Shown here: one piece after another, positions 16,620 to 24,859 of the stretch
Layout: each line of letters opens with the position of its first letter
How positions within the stretch are numbered: the stretch's first letter is position 1
Origin: CBDVBD01 sp965372135
Lineage (GTDB): Bacteria; Electryoneota; RPQS01; CBDVBD01
Reading direction: 5' to 3'
Length of the DNA: 34,146 nucleotides
Assembly: GCA_965372135.1 (NCBI GenBank)
Contig: CBDVBD010000015.1
Location: 1 to 34,146 of the forward strand
Notes under the pieces: model-generated
The model's database searches: none
What the model was told of the DNA's origin: nothing
What the model saw: the letters and a program-made list of their open reading frames with translations, nothing else
Translations under genes and position numbers: made by a program

Positions 16620-17678
16620 TTAGAAGTTGATGGACAGTGAATACCGCATGGTATCTTGCAGCGGATGCCCTTCCTCGGCGGAAAGGTAACTAAAATCAAA
16701 CCGGTACACGCTATACTGCAAACTGACGCCGAATGTCAAGGGAAATACATCGCCTAACACATCATGCCAATATCCAGCCCGAAGCCCCACCAGCGTGGAA
16801 TACCAGTACTCGATCCCGAAATTCCAGATGAATTCCTTCATCTCTTCCTCAAAGGGATCATTCGCCCAGGAAGTAAATATCGCCAAATAAAACGGATCGG
16901 ACTCACCGTTCTCATCCTTGGTCACCAATTCCTTATTCACATCCACCGCGATCGTAATCCGGTTGTACTCGGTCTCCATAATCTTGTACGCTACGCCCAG
17001 TTTCAAGTTGGTGGGCAGTGGATCAGCCTGCGCCCGGTCGATGTACGCAACTTTGGGTCCCATGTTGGACAAATTTGCCCCAACTTGTAGCCCTCTGATC
17101 GCCGGCACCTTATAGAGTACACCCACATCAACAGCCACCGCAGTTGCAGATCCGGTCCCACGTTCCTGACCCTGACCACGATCGCTAAGATGGCTGTAAA
17201 TCAACTTGATCGTCACGCCCATCGAGAAATTCTCGGTCACCGTCGCTCCATAACTCCCAGCCGCAGCCATCTCGTAACTGGAAAACGTTCCCTGAGGGCG
17301 GTTATTCTCATCCCGGTACTCCGTTTCGCCCAAATTGAGAAAAATAAGACTCCCGCCAAACGTTCCCCAGTCCTTAACATTGTGGATATACGACAGATAA
17401 CTGTAGTACAAATCTGACATGTGGAACTGAGGCAGCCACTTGGCATACATCATCGTCAGCTGCTTTTCTTCTAAGAAACCCAGTCCAGCCGGATTCCACC
17501 AGGTAGCGGTAGCATCATCCGCTAAGGCTACAAAAGCTTCGCCCATACCTGAAGGACGTGCTCCGGGAGCGATCTTTAAGAATAGAACCGTTGCCTGACT
17601 GACACCGCCTGCCCAGGAAGTACACACTCCCGCCGCTAAAAGCGCCAGAACTACCATTGTAAGCATGATATTCTTCAT
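16620..17678 (-). CDS. porV: PorV/PorQ family outer-membrane barrel protein
   Basis: This 352-residue protein has a signal peptide (about 1-23) and the diagnostic family opening. The opening comprises FLKIAPGARPSGMGEAFVALADD and ATATWWNPAGLGFL (about residues 32-68). The rest alternates beta strands and ends in a C-terminal aromatic-rich strand (SLSINF). PorV is the outer-membrane shuttle that carries T9SS cargo from the translocon to the PorU sortase; PorQ-like relatives have less defined roles. Reading alone cannot separate PorV from other PorV/PorQ members, but the position directly after porU and before a cargo-like gene favours PorV. A strong AAGGAGGA ribosome binding site precedes the ATG by six bases. 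The 68-bp gap from porU holds no promoter I can see. Confidence 0.85.
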   Translation of the reverse strand: MKNIMLTMVVLALLAAGVCTSWAGGVSQATVLFLKIAPGARPSGMGEAFVALADDATATWWNPAGLGFLEEKQLTMMYAKWLPQFHMSDLYYSYLSYIHNVKDWGTFGGSLIFLNLGETEYRDENNRPQGTFSSYEMAAAGSYGATVTENFSMGVTIKLIYSHLSDRGQGQERGTGSATAVAVDVGVLYKVPAIRGLQVGANLSNMGPKVAYIDRAQADPLPTNLKLGVAYKIMETEYNRITIAVDVNKELVTKDENGESDPFYLAIFTSWANDPFEEEMKEFIWNFGIEYWYSTLVGLRAGYWHDVLGDVFPLTFGVSLQYSVYRFDFSYLSAEEGHPLQDTMRYSLSINF

Positions 17679-17746
17679 GCCGTTCCTCCTTAGTCACACT
17701 TTATTAATTTTCCAACTTCTTACATGTTATTGTTATCGGCGAAATT

Positions 17747-20700
17747 TTATCGCATCACCACCACTCGACCAATCTCCGAGGCATGTTCTCCGGATATGGA
17801 CGTGGCGGAAATCTTGTACAAATATACCCCATTCGCTACTCTATCGCCTTCCCTGTCTCGACCATCCCACTTTAGTTCCCAGTTATACCCATACGGCGCA
17901 TAAATCCCTTCCTGAGAATAAATCATCAATCCCGTCACTGTATATATCTTCAACGACACCCACGCATCCCGGGTGATGAAAAACGTCAAATTAGTCTCAC
18001 GATCTATACCCCCAAAAGGATTCGGATAGGGCAGCAACTCCGTCACTTCAAAACCCTCTTCACCGCTTACCATCACTTCAAACGCCACTTCGATCCAGCC
18101 GAAATTATTAAACGAATCCCACGCTTCCATCCGTAAAATATGGTTGCCGGGCTCAATCGGACCAATCGTAGTGCGCATTTCCCCCTCAGTGTAGCTATCT
18201 AAATAATAACGAAAATCCTGTGTCACATCCCAACTGGTTTCTTCATCCATTACCAACCGTAGCGTATGCCCGATAGCTCCTGTCAAATTAACACCCGACG
18301 AATCAAAAACCCTGGCAATCACCTGCGGATAGTTGGACACCATATCCCCTTCCCGGAAAAACTCATCCTCCAACATCAAATCGATGACCGGTGGGATACT
18401 GTCCTGGGCTTCTGCAGCCGTCTCGGCAAAATGTACCGAATCCTTAACCCCAGCCCCATCCGCAGAATCGCCGTATGCTTCCGAAGACCCGAAATAGTAA
18501 AAACTAAACCGACCGTTCCGCCCGCCATATGCAATGTCCAATGGCACCACAAACTGGGACTGAAACCTTCCCATATTGATGGAACTGGGACCTTGAAAAA
18601 TCGGTGACCCGGGCAGAATATAAGTAAAAGGAGTCCCGTTTCCCTCATCGAAAATATAGGTGGTGGAGTCCCGCTTATCAAGAACTGTCAACTCCATTTC
18701 CCCACTGAAATCCACCCAACGACTCCCCGACTCATTCAATACTTCCCCCTGTAACGAAAACAGGCTCAACGCTTGCAGTGTATCGGTACTGGTCCCGGTA
18801 ATCCGTGTCTGAAATCGGGGCGCACCGATTACCAACGTAGGATCCCCAAATATATGATATTTCGATGTCGCCGAACCACCTGCCGTCTTGGCATATACCA
18901 TCGCCGTCCCCAACGATGTCGGATTGAACGGATCCAAAAATATTCGGGAATAAAAATTCTCGGTAAAAGTCTCGTTGGTTGAAGCACTTGTAAACCGCGT
19001 TGCGGCAATACTGGCGATACTCCCCCGTTCCTGCGCAGTCAACAATTGCTCCGGAAAACTCTGCTCCATCGGATCATCGAACAATCCCCAACTGCAAGTG
19101 GCAGCCAGAAACAGCGGCAGCTTTGCACCATTATATATCAGCGGAAGATCCCGGTCCGCCACAAACACCTGCTCATGCGCCCACACATGCGGATTCCCAT
19201 GCCCCATATAATTGACGATCAACGTCCCGTCATTCAGACTATTTAACAAATCTCTGGTGGCTTGAGGTTTCCGTCGTCCAATTGCCACCGCATCCCACTG
19301 CACCGGATACCTAATCAAATAAATCTTCGCTAAATTAAAATGCCGCGGAAGTTCATTCTCGGCAATATCTTCACTATCCCTAGTATGATTTTCCTCCCAA
19401 TTTGCATAGCCTACATCATTATATTCGTCATCTGCTACTATGGTGATATTGTGCCGCCACCGACCGTACAACGGTTCCGCTTCGTATTGGATTACTTTCT
19501 GAACCACTACATCCGTCTCCGCCACCGATGTCACCGTCCATCTGCCCGCTGCCATTTCCGGATCGGATGACGATTGATTCGATAAATACACATACCAATC
19601 ATCGTAACAACGACTACCGTCCTCATACGGTGGGATCCAATTCCCCGTGGGTCCGGACACCCGATTCTTGTAATCGTAATCCCCATCACCTACTAACAGC
19701 AAGTAGGTCGGAATCGGAGACCAATTCAAGGACACATAACGTAAAAAATCACGAATCGCTGCCGGATCAACAAGCCCCCAGCCGAACTGGTCGAAAATAT
19801 CCGATGTCCTGACACGAATCGTCTCCATCCCCTCCCCATACGTTTCCCGATGATCCTCATACGATGTCACCGCATCGTAAAACTCATCGGCGGCAATCAC
19901 AATATAGTCGATCCCGGAACCCACAAACGTCCGCAAATCATCATACTCATCACCCCCGCGTTCCACTATTTCGATAGACAACGGCGTGCGATAATGACCG
20001 TCCTCCACTGCAAAATACTGCCGCCACACCGCCTCTTCACTCACATCTACAAACGCCGTCCCGGTCGTCATCGTCACATCATAAGGATCGGTGATCCCGA
20101 AAATCCGAGCATTGGTAAACTCATCCAGCTCGTATCGCAATATCCCGTTAACCTGCGGCGATTCAAACCCCAATTCGTGATCGTCAGCCGTAAGCGACCG
20201 AGAACACTCAAACTCGAACCAATCCAAATACATCTTACCGGATGTTTGTCTGATCTTCAATGTATTCGATCCGTCAACCAAGGTGCCACTACCTGTAAAG
20301 TCAACCACTCCCCCAATCCCCGGTACCGTCTCAATCAATTCGTTATTTAAATAAAACTGCACCTGATGCGGTCCGTCCAGATGCTTGAAGCGAGCCCGTA
20401 CTCGAAACGATCCACCAGCGACCACATTGGAAATAGTAAATGGATAAATATGTGACTGATTCCCCATAAAAAGCGCCATATACCAATTTAGTCCGGACTC
20501 CGGTTCCGCTTTCGTATTGTAAATAAAATTCTCATCCTCTTTAAAAAACCTTACTTTGGTATATGTTACTATATCATCATAAGACTGGCTCAATCCCAAT
20601 CCCCCCATACGTTTTCCAACCGGTGCGCTGGGATCCACCTGTATCCAGTATATATTATCTTCCGTATAGTGATGAATATAATGCTGATAAAATCCCTCCA

Positions 20701-21682
20701 TCCGATCCCATCCGGTAACGCCGTGTCCGTAAAACAACACATAATCATCGCTGTCGAATTCCCCCACCGGATCCCCATCGTGCACGTAGATCGCATTTTC
20801 AATCAACGAATCCGGACGCTCCGCCAACACACCTTTCGGCAGCTCCCGCCCTCCATTGTTGAACAACCGAATCTGCTCCGGCGTCACTCCGATCAACGAC
20901 ATTCCCGCCAATTCCAAATCCCGACCGGTAACCTTGTATATCCCCTGTTGCCGAACCGCCATCTTCGCCATACGATCCGAAGGCCACGCCGGCGACAGTT
21001 CCGTAGTTCCGGTAATATGCCAACCCATCGTCTGCACCGGATTTATCACCATCCCCTCCACTAATCGATCATCCCAATACCCCCGACTTCGAAACGACGA
21101 ATCCCCACCCTCAAACTCCACTCGAATGTGCAGGTTGTCCAAAACACGTGCCGTGTTGTTTGCTGCCGAAAACCGCACCGGATATACTCTAACCTTGACC
21201 AGGCGGAATCCGCGATAATCGTAAGGTTCGGTCACCGTAACCCACTGACCAGGCGTCACCGCAGTCCTGGAATACGCCTCAGCATCCTCAATCAACCGCT
21301 GAACATCTAAACCATCCGATCCACGGCTAACCGTCGGAATCGGCGGCAGTCGGCAGTCGGAAAGCGTATGACTGGCTTCCCGACCAATGATAACTCTCGG
21401 GTTCGCACCGGGAGGTACACCCACCACAAACGTCCGCACCGGAATCTCCGGCTGCCCCGGAGCCCCATCAACACCCAAATTATCCCACCGAATCCGAGTA
21501 TATTGCCGATCATCCGCCCGAAAAGTGACCAACTCCATCCTCTGTGGCGAATAGATAAATTCCACCCCCTGATTCCCGGAATCCAACATCCGAATATCAG
21601 TAGGAGTCGTTGCCCATACTGCTCCTCCTACCAAACACCCAATCACCACGATTAGCGCCATCCAGGCTAACCGAGATCGCAT
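17747..21682 (-). CDS. porU: type IX secretion system sortase PorU (C25 gingipain-like)
   Basis: PorU is a cell-surface C25-fold transpeptidase that cleaves the C-terminal signal of T9SS cargo and joins the cargo to a surface lipid or glycan. This 1311-residue protein has an export helix (about 7-24), an N-terminal beta-rich region, and a C25 domain (about 590-960). The catalytic pair is His in NYMGHGNPHVW (about 828) and Cys in AATCSWG (about 863). A C-terminal module with PYPNPF and SLKIYTVTGLMIY (about 1225-1311) resembles a sorting domain. The longest frame begins with GTG (21685). I prefer the next codon, ATG at 21680-21682, because GGAG lies five bases before it. A terminator hairpin ends about 17-20 bases upstream, so expression may depend on read-through. 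It heads the secretion block, with porV directly after it. Confidence 0.92.
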   Translation of the reverse strand: MRSRLAWMALIVVIGCLVGGAVWATTPTDIRMLDSGNQGVEFIYSPQRMELVTFRADDRQYTRIRWDNLGVDGAPGQPEIPVRTFVVGVPPGANPRVIIGREASHTLSDCRLPPIPTVSRGSDGLDVQRLIEDAEAYSRTAVTPGQWVTVTEPYDYRGFRLVKVRVYPVRFSAANNTARVLDNLHIRVEFEGGDSSFRSRGYWDDRLVEGMVINPVQTMGWHITGTTELSPAWPSDRMAKMAVRQQGIYKVTGRDLELAGMSLIGVTPEQIRLFNNGGRELPKGVLAERPDSLIENAIYVHDGDPVGEFDSDDYVLFYGHGVTGWDRMEGFYQHYIHHYTEDNIYWIQVDPSAPVGKRMGGLGLSQSYDDIVTYTKVRFFKEDENFIYNTKAEPESGLNWYMALFMGNQSHIYPFTISNVVAGGSFRVRARFKHLDGPHQVQFYLNNELIETVPGIGGVVDFTGSGTLVDGSNTLKIRQTSGKMYLDWFEFECSRSLTADDHELGFESPQVNGILRYELDEFTNARIFGITDPYDVTMTTGTAFVDVSEEAVWRQYFAVEDGHYRTPLSIEIVERGGDEYDDLRTFVGSGIDYIVIAADEFYDAVTSYEDHRETYGEGMETIRVRTSDIFDQFGWGLVDPAAIRDFLRYVSLNWSPIPTYLLLVGDGDYDYKNRVSGPTGNWIPPYEDGSRCYDDWYVYLSNQSSSDPEMAAGRWTVTSVAETDVVVQKVIQYEAEPLYGRWRHNITIVADDEYNDVGYANWEENHTRDSEDIAENELPRHFNLAKIYLIRYPVQWDAVAIGRRKPQATRDLLNSLNDGTLIVNYMGHGNPHVWAHEQVFVADRDLPLIYNGAKLPLFLAATCSWGLFDDPMEQSFPEQLLTAQERGSIASIAATRFTSASTNETFTENFYSRIFLDPFNPTSLGTAMVYAKTAGGSATSKYHIFGDPTLVIGAPRFQTRITGTSTDTLQALSLFSLQGEVLNESGSRWVDFSGEMELTVLDKRDSTTYIFDEGNGTPFTYILPGSPIFQGPSSINMGRFQSQFVVPLDIAYGGRNGRFSFYYFGSSEAYGDSADGAGVKDSVHFAETAAEAQDSIPPVIDLMLEDEFFREGDMVSNYPQVIARVFDSSGVNLTGAIGHTLRLVMDEETSWDVTQDFRYYLDSYTEGEMRTTIGPIEPGNHILRMEAWDSFNNFGWIEVAFEVMVSGEEGFEVTELLPYPNPFGGIDRETNLTFFITRDAWVSLKIYTVTGLMIYSQEGIYAPYGYNWELKWDGRDREGDRVANGVYLYKISATSISGEHASEIGRVVVMR

Positions 21683-21701
21683 CACCGCTCCGCTATTATA
21701 T

Positions 21702-21733
21702 AAAAAAACCGACTATTCGCCCCGAATATTCGG
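21702..21733 (-). terminator. intrinsic terminator inside the porU leader
   Basis: On the transcribed strand CCGAATATTCG (21733-21723), loop GGG, and CGAATAGTCGG (21719-21709) pair at ten of eleven positions. Seven T (21708-21702) follow at once. The porU start codon is only about 20 bases further on. There is little room for a promoter in between, so the hairpin either attenuates porU or ends a separate small RNA. A TATAAT (21700-21695) directly follows the T-run but has no matching -35 element. Confidence 0.7.
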
Positions 21734-21963
21734 CAAGGACAACCTACCGGTATTCAAGGGCTTGCTCATCTAAAACTTAGCATGCCGTAGGGGTCGAACA
21801 GCACATCCTATGGCACAAAAACTCCTTTAACAAAGCAAAGATCAGCCCGGACTGCCGAATTGAATTTTAACCAATTTAAATTGAACGCCTAACTGCGCGT
21901 CAGGTTCCAATCCGGCGAACACAACGTCGACACCTAACAGTTGTCCCGGTGCAGTATTGTCAA
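21702..21963 (-). ncRNA. candidate structured leader RNA or small RNA upstream of porU
   Basis: This stretch of about 260 nt without a substantial reading frame lies between a promoter candidate and the intrinsic terminator. Several helices can be drawn on the minus strand. GGACAAC near the 5' end can pair perfectly with GTTGTCC just before the terminator (21940-21946 with 21737-21743). A bulged helix spans 21880-21911 with a GCGCA loop and a six-pair inner stem. A ten-position stem with nine pairs spans 21782-21816 (GTGCCATAGG with CCTACGGCAT). The first closing pairing competes with a local ACAAC/GTTGT hairpin. I do not recognise a known riboswitch, 6S, tmRNA, SRP or RNase P signature. It may be a regulatory 5' leader of porU or an independent RNA. 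Confidence 0.4.
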
Positions 21964-21969
21964 ACCTTA

Positions 21970-21998
21970 AAGATACTACAAATAATAGAAAATGTCAA
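21970..21998 (-). promoter_or_regulatory. promoter candidate for the porU leader
   Basis: TTGACA (21998-21993), a 17-nt spacer and TATCTT (21975-21970) lie just after the stop of the zinc-ribbon gene. The -35 box is perfect and the -10 box matches 4/6. Read as TATCTTTA, the -10 region also fits seven of eight positions of the Bacteroidota-type TAnnTTTG box. Transcription would begin near 21963. Confidence 0.5.
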
Positions 21999-22005
21999 GT
22001 CACAA

Positions 22006-22170
22006 TTAAAACGATTCTGCCTCCTCTATTAACATGATGGGTATGTCATCCTGAATATCGTACTTTAAACGACACTGATGGCACAGAAGTTTCCCATTTC
22101 CCCTGTCATATTCCAAATCCCCCTTACATTTGGGACAGGCTAAAATGTTCAACAGGTCATCCTTCAACAT
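22006..22170 (-). CDS. Trm112/UPF0434-like zinc-ribbon small protein
   Basis: This 54-residue protein has the layout of the YcaR/Trm112-like family: a helix LLNILACPKCKGDLEY (6-21) with Cys12 and Cys15, a second pair Cys30 and Cys33 (LLCHQC), and the typical ending YDIQDDIPIMLIEEA (37-51). Four cysteines in CxxC pairs predict one structural zinc. Bacterial members are poorly characterised; eukaryotic and archaeal Trm112 proteins are partners and activators of methyltransferases. The start is ATG 22168-22170 with a strong GGGAGGAAGG immediately upstream. It lies 21 bp after the HD-GYP gene as the last gene of that unit. Confidence 0.85.
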   Translation of the reverse strand: MLKDDLLNILACPKCKGDLEYDRGNGKLLCHQCRLKYDIQDDIPIMLIEEAESF

Positions 22171-22191
22171 CCTTCCTCCCGTCTAACTAAA

Positions 22192-23478
22192 TTATTCTTT
22201 GCTATTTACAGGATCCGCGACCTTGGATGATAGCGCATCATCGGTTTCTTCCTGTTTCGGAAATGTCCGTTCCCCGCCGGTAAGTTCCGCTTCTTCTTCT
22301 TCCCGGGATTTCACGTGCTTCTTTAGTTCTTCTTCGTTATCCTGAAGATCGCCGTCCCGTTCGATGATTTGAACGAATACATCCACTACCTTCGGACAGA
22401 ACTGCTTGCCCTTTTCCTCTTTCAGAATCTCTAACGCCTCTTGTTTGCTCAACGGTCCCCGATAGGGGCGTTCGCTGCGCATGGAATCATAGGCGTCTGC
22501 CACCGCAATCACCCGTTCCTCTATCGTCATCGATTCGAAGTCAATCCCATCCGGATACCCGTTCCCATCCACACGCTCGTGGTGATGACGGATGATGGAC
22601 TTCGTGTCCCTCAGAAACCGGATCGGATTTAATATCCGTTCCCCCACCTTGGGATGCTCTTTCACCACCGCATATTCGTCCGGCGTCAACTTCCCCGGCT
22701 TCATCAGTATGGAATCCGGAATCCCGATCTTCCCCAAATCATGCAGAAAGCTGGCATACCGAAGTTGCTCCACGTTCCGTTTGTTCAACCGGAGCTCCTT
22801 CGCCATCTTCAGCGCATAATAAAACACCCGGTCGCTGTGCCCCCGAGTGTATTTATCCTTCGCTTCAATCGCCGAACACAACGACGTGATCGTCCCCAAA
22901 TAGTTCCGCTGAATTTCCCTGTAGAGCTGATTGATCTCCTTCTTTTGACGTTCCAACTCACGGTTCTTCAATGCCAATTCTGCATTCGCCGACAGCAAAT
23001 CCGACGTCCGGGTGTTGACCTGCTTCTCCAAAAACCGGCTGTACTGCACTATCTCCTTCTCCAGCCGTTTCTGTTCCTGCAGTGCGTCTCGATGTTCCAA
23101 CGCCCGCTTGACAATAATGACCAATTCATCAAAATTCAACGGCTTGGTGATGAACTTGTACACTTTGCCGCGGTTGATGGCATCCATCGCTACATTTACT
23201 TCGGTGTAACCGGTAATGATAATACGAGTCGCATCTGGATGCGTTGGCTGCAGTTTCTCCAACAATTCCGTTCCGGTAATGTCCGGAAGCCGGTAATCGG
23301 AAAGAATCAAATCCACCCGCGCATCCTTTGCCTGTTTCAATGCCGAGGCGCCATCCTCTGCCGTCATCACATTGTAATCTAAGCCCACAAATAGATCACG
23401 CAGCAAATCCAACGTATCAACATCATCTTCCACGATCAATAGATGATGTGGCTGCTTTTCCTTCGAAGATGCTTCCAT
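22192..23478 (-). CDS. response regulator with HD-GYP phosphodiesterase domain
   Basis: This 428-residue cytoplasmic signalling protein starts with a receiver domain (about 12-130): the acidic pair EDD (17-19), phosphoacceptor Asp61 (LILSDYRLPD), Thr89 and Lys112. A coiled-coil linker follows (about 130-195), then an HD-GYP domain (about 195-370) with HD at 246-247, the histidine run HHHE (298-301) and DGNGYPDG (304-311). HD-GYP enzymes hydrolyse cyclic di-GMP, so this should be an RpfG-type output protein. The C-terminal tail (about 370-428) is highly charged and low in complexity. No sensor kinase or GGDEF gene is in the window. It starts with ATG after AAAGG, 28 bases after the YihY/BrkB stop, in one unit with it. 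Phosphodiesterase activity is inferred from intact motifs. Confidence 0.93.
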   Translation of the reverse strand: MEASSKEKQPHHLLIVEDDVDTLDLLRDLFVGLDYNVMTAEDGASALKQAKDARVDLILSDYRLPDITGTELLEKLQPTHPDATRIIITGYTEVNVAMDAINRGKVYKFITKPLNFDELVIIVKRALEHRDALQEQKRLEKEIVQYSRFLEKQVNTRTSDLLSANAELALKNRELERQKKEINQLYREIQRNYLGTITSLCSAIEAKDKYTRGHSDRVFYYALKMAKELRLNKRNVEQLRYASFLHDLGKIGIPDSILMKPGKLTPDEYAVVKEHPKVGERILNPIRFLRDTKSIIRHHHERVDGNGYPDGIDFESMTIEERVIAVADAYDSMRSERPYRGPLSKQEALEILKEEKGKQFCPKVVDVFVQIIERDGDLQDNEEELKKHVKSREEEEAELTGGERTFPKQEETDDALSSKVADPVNSKE

Positions 23479-23506
23479 AGGCTTACCTTTCTTTAAAATT
23501 GCTCCA

Positions 23507-24859
23507 CTACTGGGTATCGATTTCTCTTATTAATTGTCTTAACGTCATATTCCCCAAAAGCTTCCGACTGTTGTCGCGCCACGAGGATAACTGCTTACCC
23601 ACTGCAGAATACAAGGTATCATCTTCCAACTGCAACTTGGTTCCCCCTCCAACCCGAAGCGCATCCAATATGGACAACACAGTAATCCGATCCAAATCCT
23701 GCATCACAATCAGTGGAAAATCATCATCTCCTTCCCCCAACAATTGCTGATTCCGCAGCAGCGACACCACCGACCTGAGATGCTCAGACGGCAGTTGCAA
23801 CCGGTGACTAAGTTCATAAATGGTAGTCGGCGTAGTCCCCTCCATGAACCCGCGCGCCACATCCACCATTACCATCAATCCCATCTGTTCCATCTGGGCA
23901 TACGATAACTGTATCTTCCGCCTCTGCCGACGTAGCGATGCAAAGTTCTGGTGTACATACGATACTTCCACTCCAATCAAAATCGCAACCCACGTCAGAT
24001 ATATCCATATCATAAATATCGGCAGGAATGCGATCGATCCATATATCAAATTATACTTCACAGCATTCGCGGTATACGTCAAATACCCAGCCTTGGCGAT
24101 TTCCCACAACACACTGCCCACCAACGCCCCCAGTGCCGCCGAGGACGATCTCACCACCGTGTTGGGAATCATCAGGAAAAACAGGTAAAACGCCACCCAC
24201 TGCAATATAAGAGGCATCACCAGCGTCAACAGATGATCCACCCACGGGTAAGCCAAAACCGCCGCCACCAGCGGAATCTGCCCCAAACTGGTGGTCAGAA
24301 ACAATGACACAATAATCAAAATTGGAGCAATGGTCATCGCGCTCCAATAATCCCGGAGCTTCTGGAGTAACTTCCGGCTTTCCCCGATACTCCATACTCG
24401 GTTAAATGCGCTTTCAATGGTATTCAACAGGGCTAAGCAGGTCACGATCATAAAGACGAAACCCACCGTTCCCAGCGTCCCCAACCTGGCATTCCGCACA
24501 AAATCCGACAGGCTCTGTGACAACTTTTCCCCCGACCCCGTCGCCAATAAATCAAAAATCAACGGTCGGATATGGCTGTCCAACCAGTTAGCGCCCCCTA
24601 AAAGTGAAAAGAACGTAAACACCAGCACCAACAGCGGTATCAACGCTAAAAGCGTAGAAAACGTCAATGCCGATGCCATCATCAACCCACGACCGGTTAG
24701 GAACCTGCGTAGCGAAATCGTCAAAAACTGTAGCAAATTCAGCAGCATCCGCCGGGTACTCGGCAGATCGCCTAAATCGATATGCCAAAGATCCTCCGTC
24801 AGGAAACGCAAGATTTTCCGATAAATACTGTCCGGAGGCGGTGAAATATCAGTTTTCAT
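23507..24859 (-). CDS. YihY/BrkB (UPF0761) family membrane protein with winged-helix-like tail
   Basis: This 450-residue polytopic protein has the YihY/BrkB core (about 40-305). That core holds six hydrophobic helices and conserved elements such as GRGLMMASALTFSTLLALIP, IESAFNRVWSI and the G-S-x-LWE motif. The C-terminal segment (about 320-430) looks soluble: TIYELSHRLQLPSEHLRSVVSLLRNQQLL is a winged-helix-like unit. Some BrkB proteins carry such tails. The family was once annotated as ribonuclease BN; that label is not supported, and transport or envelope roles are only proposed. Its ATG overlaps the ABC ATPase stop by four bases, with AGGA upstream, so it is translationally coupled to that gene. 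Confidence 0.88.
   Translation of the reverse strand: MKTDISPPPDSIYRKILRFLTEDLWHIDLGDLPSTRRMLLNLLQFLTISLRRFLTGRGLMMASALTFSTLLALIPLLVLVFTFFSLLGGANWLDSHIRPLIFDLLATGSGEKLSQSLSDFVRNARLGTLGTVGFVFMIVTCLALLNTIESAFNRVWSIGESRKLLQKLRDYWSAMTIAPILIIVSLFLTTSLGQIPLVAAVLAYPWVDHLLTLVMPLILQWVAFYLFFLMIPNTVVRSSSAALGALVGSVLWEIAKAGYLTYTANAVKYNLIYGSIAFLPIFMIWIYLTWVAILIGVEVSYVHQNFASLRRQRRKIQLSYAQMEQMGLMVMVDVARGFMEGTTPTTIYELSHRLQLPSEHLRSVVSLLRNQQLLGEGDDDFPLIVMQDLDRITVLSILDALRVGGGTKLQLEDDTLYSAVGKQLSSWRDNSRKLLGNMTLRQLIREIDTQ

Noticed and set aside
21702..21963. known RNA class (cyclic di-GMP, cobalamin or TPP riboswitch; tmRNA, 6S, SRP or RNase P RNA)
   Set aside because: I looked for the conserved core sequences of these classes and did not find them. 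An Rfam scan would settle it.
22654..23382. 242-codon open frame on the plus strand
   Set aside because: It is antisense to the HD-GYP gene, whose motifs are unambiguous. The product is rich in His, Arg and Gln without any domain, typical of a shadow frame.
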